A stretch of DNA of 64,000 nucleotides, from assembly GCA_022315425.1 (NCBI GenBank), contig JAIUPT010000028.1, forward strand, positions 930,001 through 994,000. The letters are read 5' to 3'. Every line of letters starts with the position of its first letter. Positions within the stretch are counted from its first letter, which is position 1. Source of the stretch: Pseudevernia furfuracea. Its lineage: Eukaryota; Ascomycota; Lecanoromycetes; Lecanorales; Parmeliaceae. The position numbers and the translations under genes were made by a program. A model generated the notes under the pieces. It did no database searches and was not told the DNA's origin. It was given only the letters and a program-made list of their open reading frames with translations. This document shows, in pieces, positions 8,660 through 20,466 of this stretch.

Positions 8660-10255
8660 AGAGCCCAGAACAGCCCCTCATCCTTGACCAACGAGAGTAA
8701 CTTGGCATCCTCCTCCACGGTCCACCTGTAGTTCTCCGAATCAGCACTCCCGTTCTGAGACAGAAAACAGTCTCGTGAGATAATATTCGAGGGGTCAGAG
8801 CCTTACTCCGGCTGCATCGCTCGCTCACCCCAAAGAACGGTCACGACCAAAGCAGAAAGGATAAAAGAAGACTGTACATACTTGACCATACGATTCTTGT
8901 TCTGGAACTCGGCCCACTTGAACTCGCAGGCTTTCTCATCACGCCCAGCTATCTTTCCAGGCTCAAGATTTGATAGCTCTCCACTGGTTTCAACGAACGA
9001 GTGACCTTTTTGCCCGAAGCTTGAACGGAATCTCGAGATCGCGTCTCAACCAGGCTTTCTCCGGCTCGTGATGATGTTCTTTCCCTCTACTTTCCTGAGG
9101 CTCTCCGAGGGTAAGACCGGAAGTATTAGGATTCGAGGGTTCACGTGTGCTCGCAGCAGCGGGTGGGACAGGGAGAGAAGACTGTGGTGCTTTACCCTTT
9201 CCATCTGAGCTGAGCAGAGCGGGCATAGGGATGCCATTGGCATCCAAGTGTGGCCAAAACACGAGATATGCCCGTACTTGAGCAGGCGAGTCATGCTGAG
9301 ACGGCCGAGATGGACTGGCGCTGTCGTGTATGCTCGACGCGGTCATTTTTCGAGTAATTGATAGGCCATCTGTCGCAAGTCCATCAACCTCTACTTCGAC
9401 ATTGTGTAGCTGATTGGTCGAAAACCCGATTGCAATGGGACTACATACATCATCTAGGAGGCCGCATTCTTTGGCAACTTGGCGAAACGGTATTTATCAA
9501 TTTGGCCGTTTTTGAACCAAGCCCAACAGCCGTCCCAGTAATTGCTGTACCAGTATTCACGGCAATCATCTGCATCATGGCCAGGTAATTCTAACACAAT
9601 TTCACCTCATTCCTTGCCTCTATAGCGCACAGCGGTCAAAATATCTATCTCCCCTGGATCCCGCGGGAACGCTGCCGAGCCCCTAGGGCAGGGGTGTAGT
9701 AGAGAGCCATGTATCTCTAGACACCGAGCAAGACACTCGCCCGCGGTGCGCCCTAGTCCTTGACCGATTTTCATCCAGGTTTTGCCTTCTCTGTGGAAGC
9801 CTTGGAGCTGCTCATCTTCGAATTTGGTCCATTCACGGACGACCCCATCGTCGGCCGGTACACTCATTCCCTCCCACTTCCGTTGCGCCCCTAGTCTGCT
9901 CGGGGAGTTCGTCGCCGATTTTGCCTCGAGGACAGCCTGCTTTACCTAGGCTAAACAAGAGCTGCTCCTCGCTTGAAGTCCAAGGCCAGTTTACTCGCGA
10001 TGTGTCAGTGGTTCCGTCGTGTTGCCTCTGGCAGGCCGCTGCGCTGCGACCTGTAAAGTATTAAGAAATGTCTTCGTAGGACATCCCGTGGGAGCGAAGA
10101 GATAATAGCAGTTCTTTGTCTGCGTTCGACCAGGGCTTCCAAATACGTTTCTCGGCGGGAGTCGTATGTAGAACCGAAGATGATGGAATCTCGGATAGAT
10201 TCTCTTCAGCTCCGCTCGATAAGATCGAACTCGTAAGGAGTTGAAGCAGATTCAT
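8660..10255 (-). pseudogene. Decayed Myb/SANT-type DNA-binding protein gene(s)
   Basis: Several Myb-like blocks lie in order on the minus strand but in different frames. At about 10140-10010 a W-x(n)-LLLSLRSHGMSYEDIS block is followed by an in-frame TAA and then GRSAAACQRQ. At about 9990-9930 comes WPWTSSEEQLLFSLGKAGCPRGKIGDELP. At 9840-9690 comes WTKFEDEQLQGFHREGKTWMKIGQGLGRT in another frame. At 9346-8990 there is a Pro/Ser-rich region, then IAGRDEKACEFKWAEF after a one-base frame change, and finally WTVEEDAKLLSLVKDEG ending near 8655. Repeated W-x-EE-x(n)-L-L and GR-x(3)-AC patterns are typical of fungal Myb/SANT domains. Stops and frame changes without convincing splice sites argue for a pseudogene, possibly two adjacent ones. 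An intron-rich live gene is less likely. Confidence 0.55.
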
Positions 10256-11167
10256 TCAAGGTTGAGTCCATGCTTGGAACCAATGTAAATCTTCGGCAGG
10301 CACCGCGGACTTCAGTGGCACGTCCAAGAGGGAAGGCGATCCAAGGACAAGGTTTTTCTGCTTGAATATCTAATGAAGTATACACACAGCACCGGCAAAC
10401 CGTTGCAGATGTCGAACATATATAGGCTTCATCCCAAGCAGATTTAGACTTCCAGGCAGAAGTAGGCGAAGATGCTCAGCTACTGCAATGTTGACCAAGT
10501 GCTCGTCTCAGCAAGGAGCGCTTGCTTTGACTTGCCGGTGCCAGGCGATATCATTGTCTTAATGCTGATAGATCGTGGAGAAAGCGGCGGAGAAAGCAGC
10601 AGCAGAAGAGCAATGGTCTTCAATCACACCGGTAACAAGGCGAGTTATCAACGTTTGCACAATGAGGGCAGTGGAAAAAGTGTGCCATTAAAACGCAGAC
10701 TAGCTCAATCAAAGCCTCCGTCTCCAAGCAAGTCTCTCTCCTAATGTCACAATTTGCAATAATTTCAAGTGTTGAGCCATTGTCCACCCAAAGTGTTCAA
10801 TTCTACCTCAATCTCCCCCTTGATGCCGAAACTTGCAAAGTTGCAGAAAATCATGTGCCCTCGCAAACCCTAGATCTTGGGAAATGCGCCTGACTTTCAA
10901 GACACAGACTCAGCTAGTCCCCACAACTTCGACCCTTCATACTATTGTATTTCTCCTCACGTTTAGTTACAATTTCACGATACGTGATTGACTACCAACG
11001 TCAAGCTTCCATTGTGAAGATAGCGAACGCTCCGGTGCCCTTCGGTCTTTCGTATCCCAGCTAAGGGGCCGGCCGTACGTCGTACTGAGTTCCGCTGTAT
11101 CAACCCGTCATTCATAGGTAGAATTCGTCCATCGAGCCCTCTTTTTTTCATGTAAATCCTTTAGTCT
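10256..11167. other. Spacer, no supported feature
   Basis: Contains a 90-codon plus-strand ORF (10472-10744) without recognisable features, and the 3' flank of the inositol polyphosphate kinase gene. Confidence 0.4.
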
Positions 11168-12361
11168 TCATCCCGCGAGACCAGTGAGAATCTGAGTGGT
11201 ATTCCTGATGCCATGCAAGAGATTCTCATCCGGTCCTTGGCCTGGCGTCCATTCCGCGTGAGCGAAGTCGATGAGCTTGAGGCTTTGGATGGCAGGAAAC
11301 TTGACTTCTTCGTCTTCGTCTTCTTCCTCATCATCAGGATCGTCAACATTGACATCAGCATCCGCACTGTTACCTTCTATGTGATCGTCATCATTTGTGG
11401 CACCATTGCCATTTGTGGCATCATCACTGTCGGAGACTTTGCGATCTAGGGAGGCAATGATGTCTCTCTCGGTCGTGAAAGCATCTTGTAAAGCTTGCTG
11501 ATCGCCTTCGTATACGAAAAGGAGACTCGCGGAGTACATCCTGCTCTCTTTCTTTTCTATCACACTCCCCATCGCTCTTAGGTCCTCCATGAACCTCCTA
11601 ATTACTTTCCTAATCGGCCCCTTGGCTTTCACTCCCTTAGTCAGTTGAAAGTATTCCTCGAATCCTTGAGCAATTGTCTCGGCGCTGAAACTGCGGCCAA
11701 ACATTTTGTCGTACAATCGGTAGCCGTCAGGCGTTATGTTCTCCTCCCCGTTGCTGAGTGCGCCCTGGTAAGTCTTCATGCCAGCAATTCGAAGACCGAG
11801 ACGTTTGCCTGTTGTTTCTTCCGCGACCTTATCCAGCTTCACTCTCTTCGCCATCGGAGCATCATCCGCCCATAACCTTGCGCCAAGCTTGACATCGAGA
11901 ATGTTGGGTTTCTTGAAGCCGGCTGCAACATTTTCGAGTACGACCGCCGAATCTGTATGGATCCTGCCACCGTTCGACGGCGCCCAGGCGTCTTCGACGA
12001 CCATAGTACCGGGAACTCCATGGATTACGGATGGCTCGGGATCTGTCTCACTGGGCAAGACTAATGCTCCAGCTACTTGCGCCGCGTTGGTATCGGCGCC
12101 AAGAGATATCTTGCCGAGAAATTTTGGGATGTGAGGTATAAAATCCGGATGCGCGAAGGTGGATTCGTAGAAGTCTATTTCGGACTGCTTGCAAGGCTTG
12201 ATGACAAGTTCACCGGATGGGTCTGAGAGCACACCATCACTACCAGACAGTTGTCAGCTTCGAGCCAAGGAATGTGTTAGGCGGCATGTCACTTACTGGC
12301 CAGCGGCGACGTTGTCAAAGGCAATGAGCTGGGACTTTCTGAAGGATTTTTCTTTCGCCAT
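11168..12361 (-). CDS. ARG82: Inositol polyphosphate (multi)kinase, IPK family
   Basis: Exons 12361-12297 and 12239-11168, giving 378 residues. The N-terminus AFDNVAAGHDGVLSDPSGELVIKP is the typical start of the IPK fold. The signature P-x(3)-D-x-K-x-G appears as PNILDVKLG (about residues 133-141), followed by the invariant LGARLW segment. SASLLFVYEGD and SLKLIDFAHAEW (about 341-352; D and H of the IDFAH metal/ATP site) complete the catalytic core. The enzyme phosphorylates inositol tri-, tetra- and pentakisphosphates in nucleus and cytosol and in yeast also serves arginine-responsive transcription. Size and the absence of a long N-terminal extension favour the Arg82/IPMK type over Kcs1. An acidic insert (D/E run, about residues 290-335) splits the domain before IDFAH. 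Confidence 0.88.
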
Positions 12362-13225
12362 CTTGTGAAGGCGAAGTGTGGATGCAATTCTATAACGAGG
12401 AGCATAGGATAAACGGTGGTTTTCCCAAAACTTGAAGCTTTGCGAATGGCCATATGTGAAGTGAAGCTTACGTAGTAATACGCAGCCTCAGAGGATGATC
12501 GGAAGAAAAGAAAAGGCAAGGCCTCGGGCCAAGGAATCGGATTATCGGGCAAGGGTCCGAGGGTCTCAGCCTGAAACTCGGCGGCTAAAGGGATCACCCC
12601 GACACGCCCGACACCCCGCACCCCGGCACCAACGATAGCTATCCGAGAAGTTAATTCGCTGATATTGCTGACAAATCATAATCTACAGCGCACAGAACAG
12701 AAGCTCAAAGAGTCTGATACAGTACTTGTAACAAAAAGTCATTGGAGACCTTCGCGTCGCTTAAGCATTTGGAGTTCGAATGACTAATCCTGAGCGTTTG
12801 TCTGTATGCGTGAGCTAGAAAACATCACATCATCTGGCACGAGTGCAAGGGCAACATGTTTTGACGTAGCAAACTCCTTGCCCATTGCGTCGTCTTTCCT
12901 GCAAGGTGAAGCGACCAAATCATATCACTACCACTACATCTCCCCTTTCTGATGATGCTTCACTTCCAGCTAGGTGGAGCGCTCAGTATAGATTCACTCA
13001 AACTACGAGAGCGAAGATTCACTCAAACTACGAAGGCGAAATCGATGCTTCACGCATTCAAGTCCCTTCACCGCCTCATTACATCTCCTTTGCTCTTTTA
13101 AATCCTTCTCACTTGCTTGGATCCATTTCCTCTACGGCCACTCTCATTAACATTGACATCATTCAGCACCCTTTGTGTCTACCTAGCAGGCTATGCCCTC
13201 GGGAGCTCAGTAACCACAGTCCACC
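12362..13225. other. Divergent promoter region with a short direct repeat
   Basis: Spacer between the divergently transcribed kinase and arb1 genes. It contains an exact 18-bp direct repeat (12991-13008 and 13016-13033) in the arb1 leader. No gene is supported. Confidence 0.45.
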
Positions 13226-15385
13226 ATGGCAGATCAACAACAGCACACAGGTACGAACGGTGCCGTTGAGCAAGAGCCATTGACCGGGCTCAATCTCATC
13301 ACGGATGCTATCACTAATGGCAACACCTCTAACGAGTCAAATGCTTTGGCCGAGGTTGACCCAAACTCTGTATCCAATGTCAACAGCAGCGGTTCTATCA
13401 ACACACAGGTCGAGTCTGCTACAGATCTCAAACAAGTGTTGTTCGCTGAGCCAAATGAGAAGGCAAGCGGCGTCGATGAGAACCTAGAGATCGCTTTACC
13501 AGAAGGCGATGACTATGAAGATATAGGGGACGGCGACATTGGCGAGTCGAACATGCCAATGGGAGTTGGCGAGAAGAAGAAGAAGAAGAAGAAGAAAAAG
13601 CCAAAGAGCCAGCGAGGACTGGTATGAGTTCAGTCCATCCTTAAGGAAACGTATGGCTAATGCAGTCCTGGTTTGCAGAACAATCCAACAGGATTCGAGG
13701 AGTACTACGTTGATCCTCCCATCACACCAGCCGAGTATGAAGAAGAGAAGAGTATGTATGATATGTGAGTGATTTTGAGTTCTTGTTGAAGGCGTAACGC
13801 TGACTCGCTTGAAGCTCCTTACCGTTCGCACAGTATGTACATATTCGCACACAAAACTTTAGCTCGTGGCTGACTGCCACATAGACGTATCGATAAAGCA
13901 GTTCAACGTTTCCTAGCAAAGCGCAACCTTGACTCCTCTCGCAAGAACCTCTTCGACAAATACCTTATCCACGGCGGTATTGAAGCAGGTCCAAAAATGT
14001 TCTCAGGAGGACTTGATACAGAAACCTTGGAAACAAGGAACGCTGCAGAGATTGCCGAGCTTCGTGCAACGACCTTTGTTGGTTCCGACAAGAATGACAT
14101 CGGCAAATCTGATCATGTAGTCGACTTTGAAGGATGTCTTGGATCGTTTTTGTAAGTCAATGCTCCTATCTGTAGAAGATCACACTAACTCATTTCTAGA
14201 GCTCACAAACTCCCTAGCCGATTTGAGCTACACTCCGAGGAGAAGATCAAGTACTTTGTCGGCATCATTCGCAACTTCTTCAACTATCTTTTGCATCATG
14301 ATGTTTGTCCAGACTACAAAGACCAGGTATATGCGGCACGCACCCTGTGCGATAAGGCAGAGAAGGAGCTTTGGGCTATCTCTCAATGCAATCCCATGTT
14401 ACCGGGCGACTTCAACAAATCCTGCTCGGAGATCTTCGGCGGCATGTACCAGGGAATGTGGTCAGCCAATCAGGAGTGGATGCAAGGCATGGACCTAGAC
14501 TACGAAATTGGCATTAGTCCTCAGCACGCGCGCAAAGTTTTCAAGTATGCTTTAGCAGTTAACGCCGACGACGATACTCTCAAGACCTACGAACGGCAGC
14601 TGAAAGACAAAGCTACTAAAGCCGTAAGCGTGAACGAAAATACTGGATTCGAAGTGACAGAAATCATCTTCGCCACCAAAGAGACCTTGGATTTCTACGC
14701 CCAACCTGAGTGTGCAGACCTCAAGCCTATTGGCAAGATGAGAGCAAAGACCTGGATCATTCCCACGACGGCTAGCGAAGACCTAACTGAAGAAGAAGAA
14801 GAAGCAGCGGCAGCACTCGCCGCAAAGACCCCAGAGATTAAGCACTACGAGTTCTGGATCGAAAACGAGGTCCTGTCACACTGTGTCGTGGGCATGAAGC
14901 TCGAAGCTACAGTCACGGAGCTTAGCTTTGGGGTTTCATACTTTGACGCTCTGTCCGGCGTGCATTGCTCTTTCTATCAGGTTTTGCCGAATGAGTTAAT
15001 GGAAGGGTGGAGAGCGCCTGAGAAAGAGTGGTTGCCGATGAGGAAGAAGACGGGAGATGCTGACAACGGTGATGCGGACTTCAATGATATACCAGGCGAG
15101 GTTGGTGAGGAAAATAATATGCTGGATGATGGCACTGTCGGAGGGCAGCTTGCAGAAAACACCGAGTACGGAACGAGTGACACGGGAAATGAGTCTCAGC
15201 GACCGAATGATAACAAAGGCCACGCAATCGAGAACGGCGGCAACTGCAGTACAAAAGGGCACAATACCGCGGTCCAGATGCCGGATACTGCCATCAACGT
15301 TCGCGAGAAGGGTGAGAGACTCATACAGGTGCCAGGTCGCGCAGATAAGGTTGTGGAGAAGACCTTTGATATCGAATTGCTATAA
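13226..15385 (+). CDS. arb1: Argonaute siRNA chaperone (ARC) complex subunit Arb1
   Basis: Five exons: 13226-13621, 13679-13764, 13815-13832 (an 18-nt microexon), 13885-14151 and 14200-15385, giving 650 residues. After an acidic N-terminus comes a nine-lysine run (GAG/AAG repeats around 13573) and then the conserved Arb1 block NNPTGFEEYYVDPPITPAEYEEEK, AKRNLDSSRKNLFDKYLIHGGIEAGPKMFSGG, KIKYFVGIIRNFFNYLLHHDVCPDY and GMYQGMWSANQEW. The microexon joins ...YDI to SLPFAQRIDKAVQRF and is needed to keep frame and motif. In fission yeast Arb1 with Arb2 holds Ago1 carrying duplex siRNA and is required for heterochromatin silencing. The C-terminal 100 residues are low-complexity. Presence implies an RNAi pathway in this organism. 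Confidence 0.87.
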
Positions 15386-15450
15386 GATGGTTCACATTGA
15401 ACAGGCAGACTGTCGCATAATCACCATCAGGAAAAGGTCGCATGCGCTAT

Positions 15451-16648
15451 TCAAGGCGTCATAAGCAATTTGCCCATGGTTTTCCGACCCTCGAGATCCT
15501 AGCGCAACGGTTAGTCATGTCTCTAGCAATTACATCAGGGTCAAGGCCTACGTTATGTGCTCTAGCTACGTCCTTTAGAGGATACGTCTCATGAATGCGA
15601 GTCTTGAGATGATCTTCCGCCATCATCTTGAATAGAGTGCTCGCGTAATGTTCGAACTCTTCCCGGGTGGAGATGTAGTTGAACAATGAGGGCCTCACAA
15701 TCTTCGCATTCTTCGCAGACAGTTTCCTACAGACGCATGATTAGCATATCGTCTCCTCTGCACCTCAACCACCAGCGTCACCACCAAAGGATCGGGGATA
15801 GACTCACGAAATAGGAAACGGCGGGACAGCCCCACTTGCATTCCCAAAACTAGCCATCGTTCCCTTCCGAGCCACACACTCCAGGCTCCGCTCAAACGTG
15901 TCCTTCCCCACACCATCAAAAACGGCTGCCACCCCAGCCCCTCCCGTATGCTCCTTCACCTTCTCCACAACCTCATCTTTACCTTCAACCAGCACGACCT
16001 CGGCCCCACTCTCCTTCGCCACAGCAACCTTCCCCTCACTTCCCACCGTTGCAATGATATGCGCACCCTTCGCTTTCAAAATCTGACATAACCACCCTCC
16101 AACACCACCACTCGCCGCTAGTACCAATGCCCAATCGCCCTTCTCGACCTTGTGCGCTTCCTCTGTCAAAGTCAATGCTGTTAGTCCTTGCAATATCGCG
16201 GCGCAGGCGTCCGGTGAGGAGATGGAGTCGGGGATCTTTATCGTCTTGGCAGCCGGCGTGGCGGTGTATTCAGCGTATCCGGAGCCTCCCATCCAAACGA
16301 CGCGGTCACCGCGTTGAAAGCTTGGGGAGGCAGTGTGGTGGGAGTCTATGACGGTGCCGGCAGCTTCTTTGCCGAGGATCTCGGGCTTTTGCGAGGGGTA
16401 TAGGCCTGTGCGGAAGTATCTGCGATGATGAAGGATTAGTGTATGGGGGACCGGAATCTGGATGGGGAAGGGGTGTGGGTTTACGTGTCGATGTAGTTGA
16501 TGCCAATGAAATCGTTCTTGACGAGGACCTCGCCTTCTTTGGGCTCGGGAACGAGCAGGTCGGTCTTATACTGTAAGACGTCTGTTCCACCGGTCTTCTC
16601 AACCAGTATTCCCTTCATTGTCTTGGGTATCTGAGTTGAGGATGCCAT
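15451..16648 (-). CDS. NADPH:quinone oxidoreductase (zeta-crystallin-like MDR)
   Basis: Exons 16648-16485, 16419-15808, 15726-15552 and 15498-15451, giving 332 residues. An N-terminal GroES-like domain (MKGILVEKTGGTDVLQYK, DFIGINYIDTYFRTGLYP, GKEAAGTVI) precedes a Rossmann domain with dinucleotide motif LAASGGVGGWLCQ and the downstream FDGVGKDTFERSLECVARKGTMASFG. The final exon encodes DLEGRKTMGKLL, the conserved end of the family; without the last small intron (15551-15499) the protein would end in unrelated residues. No zinc-binding cysteines are seen, as expected for quinone reductases. It carries out soluble NADPH-dependent one-electron quinone reduction. Convergent with arb1, stops 65 bp apart. 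Confidence 0.88.
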
Positions 16649-17312
16649 GGTTCGGGATGGCGGGAAGTGGTTACTGAAAAGGGAGAGTCGGGATATTGGT
16701 TTGGTCAATTGGTTGGGTATCTTTGTCAGGATGAAGTGCGACTGGAAAGAGAAGCAATTGAGCATCAAGGCAAGGATATAAAGACTTTTGTTGGGGAAGA
16801 TGAGAATGATACAAAATTCCCAATGTTAGAGGGCCTCGGAGCATATCGTCATTGCGGAAATTGTCGGCTTTTGAATAGTCTCATTGGGGGGCCGGAAGAT
16901 TATATTGCCGAGCCGATTCCGCCGTCATACCCGCCAACCGGAAGCTCAGACTAGAATTATTACCTTACTGTACCTAGGTAACTTTCCCGTCACGCTTGTA
17001 CTCTAGCCCGAATCCTCGGCGAAATTCCAACTCTCATTAAATTATTATGTCAGCCTTAAGAGTTAAGAACAAGGTTTTGTCAAGCATGTTCATGCATGAT
17101 GCTCGTCACAACGATCGGCAGCAGGGATGATTTATTTCTCGCATACGAATCATACGAATCATACGAATCATACTTTACGATTGCCCCGCATTTTGAGTTC
17201 AGGAACCGATTATTATTATTTCGACCGTTGATGAGTGGTGACTTGGTGACAGCTAAACAACAAAAACTCTCCTATCCCCCCACTTTCCAGAGCACAACAA
17301 CCAACCGCCATT
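16649..17312. other. Divergent promoter region
   Basis: Between the oxidoreductase and epimerase starts. It includes the 9-bp repeat at 17142-17172. No gene supported. Confidence 0.4.
17142..17172 (+). repeat. 9-bp tandem repeat CATACGAAT, 3.5 copies
   Basis: Three exact units plus CATAC, about 140-170 bp upstream of the epimerase start codon. Confidence 0.8.
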
Positions 17313-18643
17313 ATGACTGTTGGCTCCGTACTCATCACCGGGTAAGTCTATCTCCTCTGAACAGCATTATATGTACTCGACTGATCCAATGCCAGAGGGA
17401 CGGGCTACATAGGCTCGTTCACTGCGCTTGCCCTACTTGAAGCAGACTACAAAGTTGTAATCGCAGACAACCTCTACAATTCCTCTGAAGAAACCATCAA
17501 TCGTATTGAGCTCATCTGCGGAAAGCGACCCGAATTCTTTCAAGTCGACGTTAGAAAAGAGGACGACTTCGACCAAGTCTTCAAGGCGCATCCAGACATT
17601 GACAGCGTGATCCATTTCGCTGCTCTCAAGGTATGCTACACAAGAACGAAAAGAGCCAAGGCGATCATAGTGGCAGCTCTGCTGTTTCAATTGACCCTTT
17701 TCAGGCTGTCGGTGAATCCAGCGAGATCCCTCTAGAATATTACCGCACCAACGTCTATGGCACCATCTGCCTCCTGTCCTCCATGACACGCCACAATGTC
17801 TCCAACATTGTCTTCTCCTCTTCCGCCACCGTCTACGGCGATGCTACCCGCTTCGAAAATATGATACCCATTCCCGAAATCTGCCCAATCGGCCCTACGA
17901 ACCCCTATGGCCGTACCAAGTCTACCGTCGAAGCTTGCATCACAGACCACGTCGAAGCCCAACGCAATAACCTCAAGAAGGAGGGGAAATCCGGCGACCA
18001 CTGGAACGCTGCTCTCCTTCGTTACTTCAACCCCGCAGGCTCGCATCCCAGCGGTGTCATGGGTGAAGACCCCCAAGGTGTACCATACAATCTCCTCCCA
18101 TTACTTGCCCAAGTAGCAATAGGGAAGCGCGAGAAATTACTCGTCTTTGGTGACGGTAGGAGTGCTATCTCCCATGTTGGCCACCCCTACGGAGAACGCA
18201 TGCTCACAGAATTGACTGTAGACTACGCCTCCCACGATGGCACCGCCATCCGCGACTACATCCATATTCTTGACCTCGCAAAGGGTCACCTCGTCGCTCT
18301 CAACTACCTTCGCGATCACCAGCCTGGCGTACGTGCTTGGAACCTGGGAACAGGCAAGGGTAGCACGGTCTTTCACATGATCAAGGCATTCAGTAATGCG
18401 GTGGGAAAAGAGTTGCCATATGAAGTCGTTGGGAGGAGAGCCGGAGACGTGCTAGACCTGACCGCTAATCCGAAGAGAGCAAATGAAGAACTGGGATGGA
18501 AAGCAGAAAGAACGTTGGAGGATGCGTGCGAGGATCTGTGGAGATGGACCAAGAACAACCCGCAAGGGTATAGGCAGAGTCCGCCAGAGGAATTGCTGGA
18601 GCAGTTGAAGAAGGATCGTGAGAGCGGCAAGAAGTGGATCTGA
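17313..18643 (+). CDS. GAL10: UDP-glucose 4-epimerase
   Basis: Exons 17313-17341, 17396-17630, 17705-18155 and 18222-18643, giving 378 residues. Short-chain dehydrogenase/extended-family epimerase: NAD-binding GGTGYIGS (residues 10-17, across intron 1), FAALKAVGES, the catalytic SSSATVYG serine, YGRTK (Tyr-x3-Lys) and the GalE-specific LRYFNPAGSHPSG...GEDP...NLLP, DYASHDGTAIRDYIH and NLGTGKG. It interconverts UDP-glucose and UDP-galactose in the Leloir pathway and for cell-wall galactose. It lacks the C-terminal aldose 1-epimerase (mutarotase) domain of yeast Gal10. Intron 3 (66 nt) is in frame and stop-free; splicing it restores the conserved FGDDYASHDG. Confidence 0.93.
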
Positions 18644-18949
18644 GAGGTTTTCCTACGTGAGAACACTGCCAGATATGTGGTCATGATCACGATCGAGCTT
18701 GTAGTTTCATTGAAGAGTGTTACTAAGCTGATAGAATTGCAGAATCCATAGACAATAGTCCTTCATCTGGACACCTTTTTCGGGGGCGCTCTTCTCACGG
18801 GACTTATGTTGTTTTGACGCTACCAAACGCATCTTCAGTTCTTTTTCCCCTTAAACATCCAAAATGAAAAGGGACTGACGATGTGAGCTTATTACTGAGT
18901 ACCCTTGCTCCCCTCTCATCCACAACCTTGGCTTCTTCCTCCAGCCTGG
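18644..18949. other. Spacer downstream of the epimerase
   Basis: No supported feature. Confidence 0.4.
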
Positions 18950-19870
18950 TGGCACCTACACCTCATCTTCTCCACTGCGAACCAACATCCTCGACTGCAG
19001 CGATCTATTGACCGGCTTAGCTCCTGCCTGCTGGTTCAATCTAAGCATGACAACCTACCTCAACAATTGGATAGTCACGAGGCCATACGGCACGAACCAA
19101 GCACCCGATGGGAGGTAAGGATCTACCAATCCTTCAACAACCACCAATACCACGCAAACGTCCGGCAACCCCTTCTCCGACGACGTCACAACCGGCACCA
19201 ACAACTCTTCCTACTTCCGCAAGCGACTCATCGGCCGAACACTAACATCAGCCTCAGGTTCTGGGCAATGTGAATCCGGCAAGCCGCTCTCCACCTGTTC
19301 CCCCCAGCTCTAGGAACAGTACGCTTCCATCAAGTTCAAATGCACCAAGATCAATAGCGACGGCGTCGACGGAACATACCCCACGCCCACGCCCACGCCC
19401 ACTTAATGCTCAAACGAGCCGCAGACCTTCTACGCCATGTGGAACTTCTACGGCAAACCTTCCCATCCCATCACAGCTTTCCCTCTCGGAAAAAAAAAGA
19501 TACCCCTCTCCCCGGGGGGAAAATTGACCTTACAAATAGCAGTAATCGCCTACATCAGCACCTTCCATTTCGCCCTCACCACCATCTCCACTTCCCATCC
19601 ACCAGCCAAACTCTCTCATCGATATCGCGTTGGTCGGTCGACCTCCTGGTCTCCTCAACCGGCAGCCAGGAAAATCCAGGAGGGCAACAACACGCCTCTT
19701 TTAGCTCTGCTGGAGGACAATATTAGCACAGCGACGTACGGGGAAATTACGCTGGCCATGGAGCTTGCGGAGCTGAACAGGGGCGGTTGGAGCTGGTTTT
19801 GGGGGAGGTTATGGGGGATGAGAGGGTGTTTGCGGTGGTTTGGGGGGGCCGGGCGATTTCGACGGTGGAT
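18950..19870 (+). pseudogene. Decayed secreted-protein gene (Ser/Thr-rich, C-x-W family)
   Basis: Reading frames are short and switch, but several pieces line up: NILDCSDLLTGLAPACWFNLSMTTYLNNW at about 18985-19072; a Cys-containing middle (QCESGKPLSTCSPQL) ending in a stop; FYAMWNFYG near 19428; and GDERVFAVVWGG near 19815. A Cys-Ser-x-Leu-Leu...Cys-Trp...Thr-x-Tyr-Leu-x-x-Trp pattern followed by a Phe-Tyr-x-x-Trp-Asn segment recalls a family of fungal secreted proteins of unknown function. Intervening stops, Pro-Thr repeats and a G-rich 3' part make an intact gene unlikely. I cannot name the family with certainty. Confidence 0.35.
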
Positions 19871-20466
19871 TTGTGAAGGGTAGAAGAGTTGGTGAAGGTG
19901 TGGAGTGGTTGAGGGGGGTCATGAGGGTTTTGGGAGGATGGAGAGGTTGTGGGGGGCGGGTGAGGTCCGTGGTTGACTGATTGTTTAATCGGTCTGTTGT
20001 TACTTCTGCTGAAAGTCTGCTATATAAGATGTGTGTTCCTATTGGTTCGCTCCACTTTGATGTGGTTTTCGAGCATCGCCCCCGAGATTGCACGTTCCTT
20101 ACTCTCATATACCCACCCTCCCCGCGTCGAATATTTATCTCTCCTACTATTTCTACCGAGATTCCAAGCCAAAACACGATAGCGGCGACAAAATTGCGTC
20201 ATTACACGTTCGTCTATGCAACTCCTGCGATTCTTGCGGATCTAACAATGAAAATTCTCGGCTCGAAGCTTGAAGACTATTCCAAAAGATGAGAAATGCT
20301 TTGGAGAAACCACTCCTTGAACCAATCTTGGCTGTGAACGACCTAGTATGTTGTGAAGCGGAAGCCAAAATACCAAGGCTACAGCCCGGAGCGATTCGCA
20401 GACTCGGCCATTGGCTAGCCTTTTGTACAGTTGTTGATAGCTAGAGAATACCGATGGCATTATCAC
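19871..20466. other. Spacer, no supported feature
   Basis: Overlapping short ORFs on both strands without recognisable products; 3' flank of the NLR gene. Confidence 0.4.
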
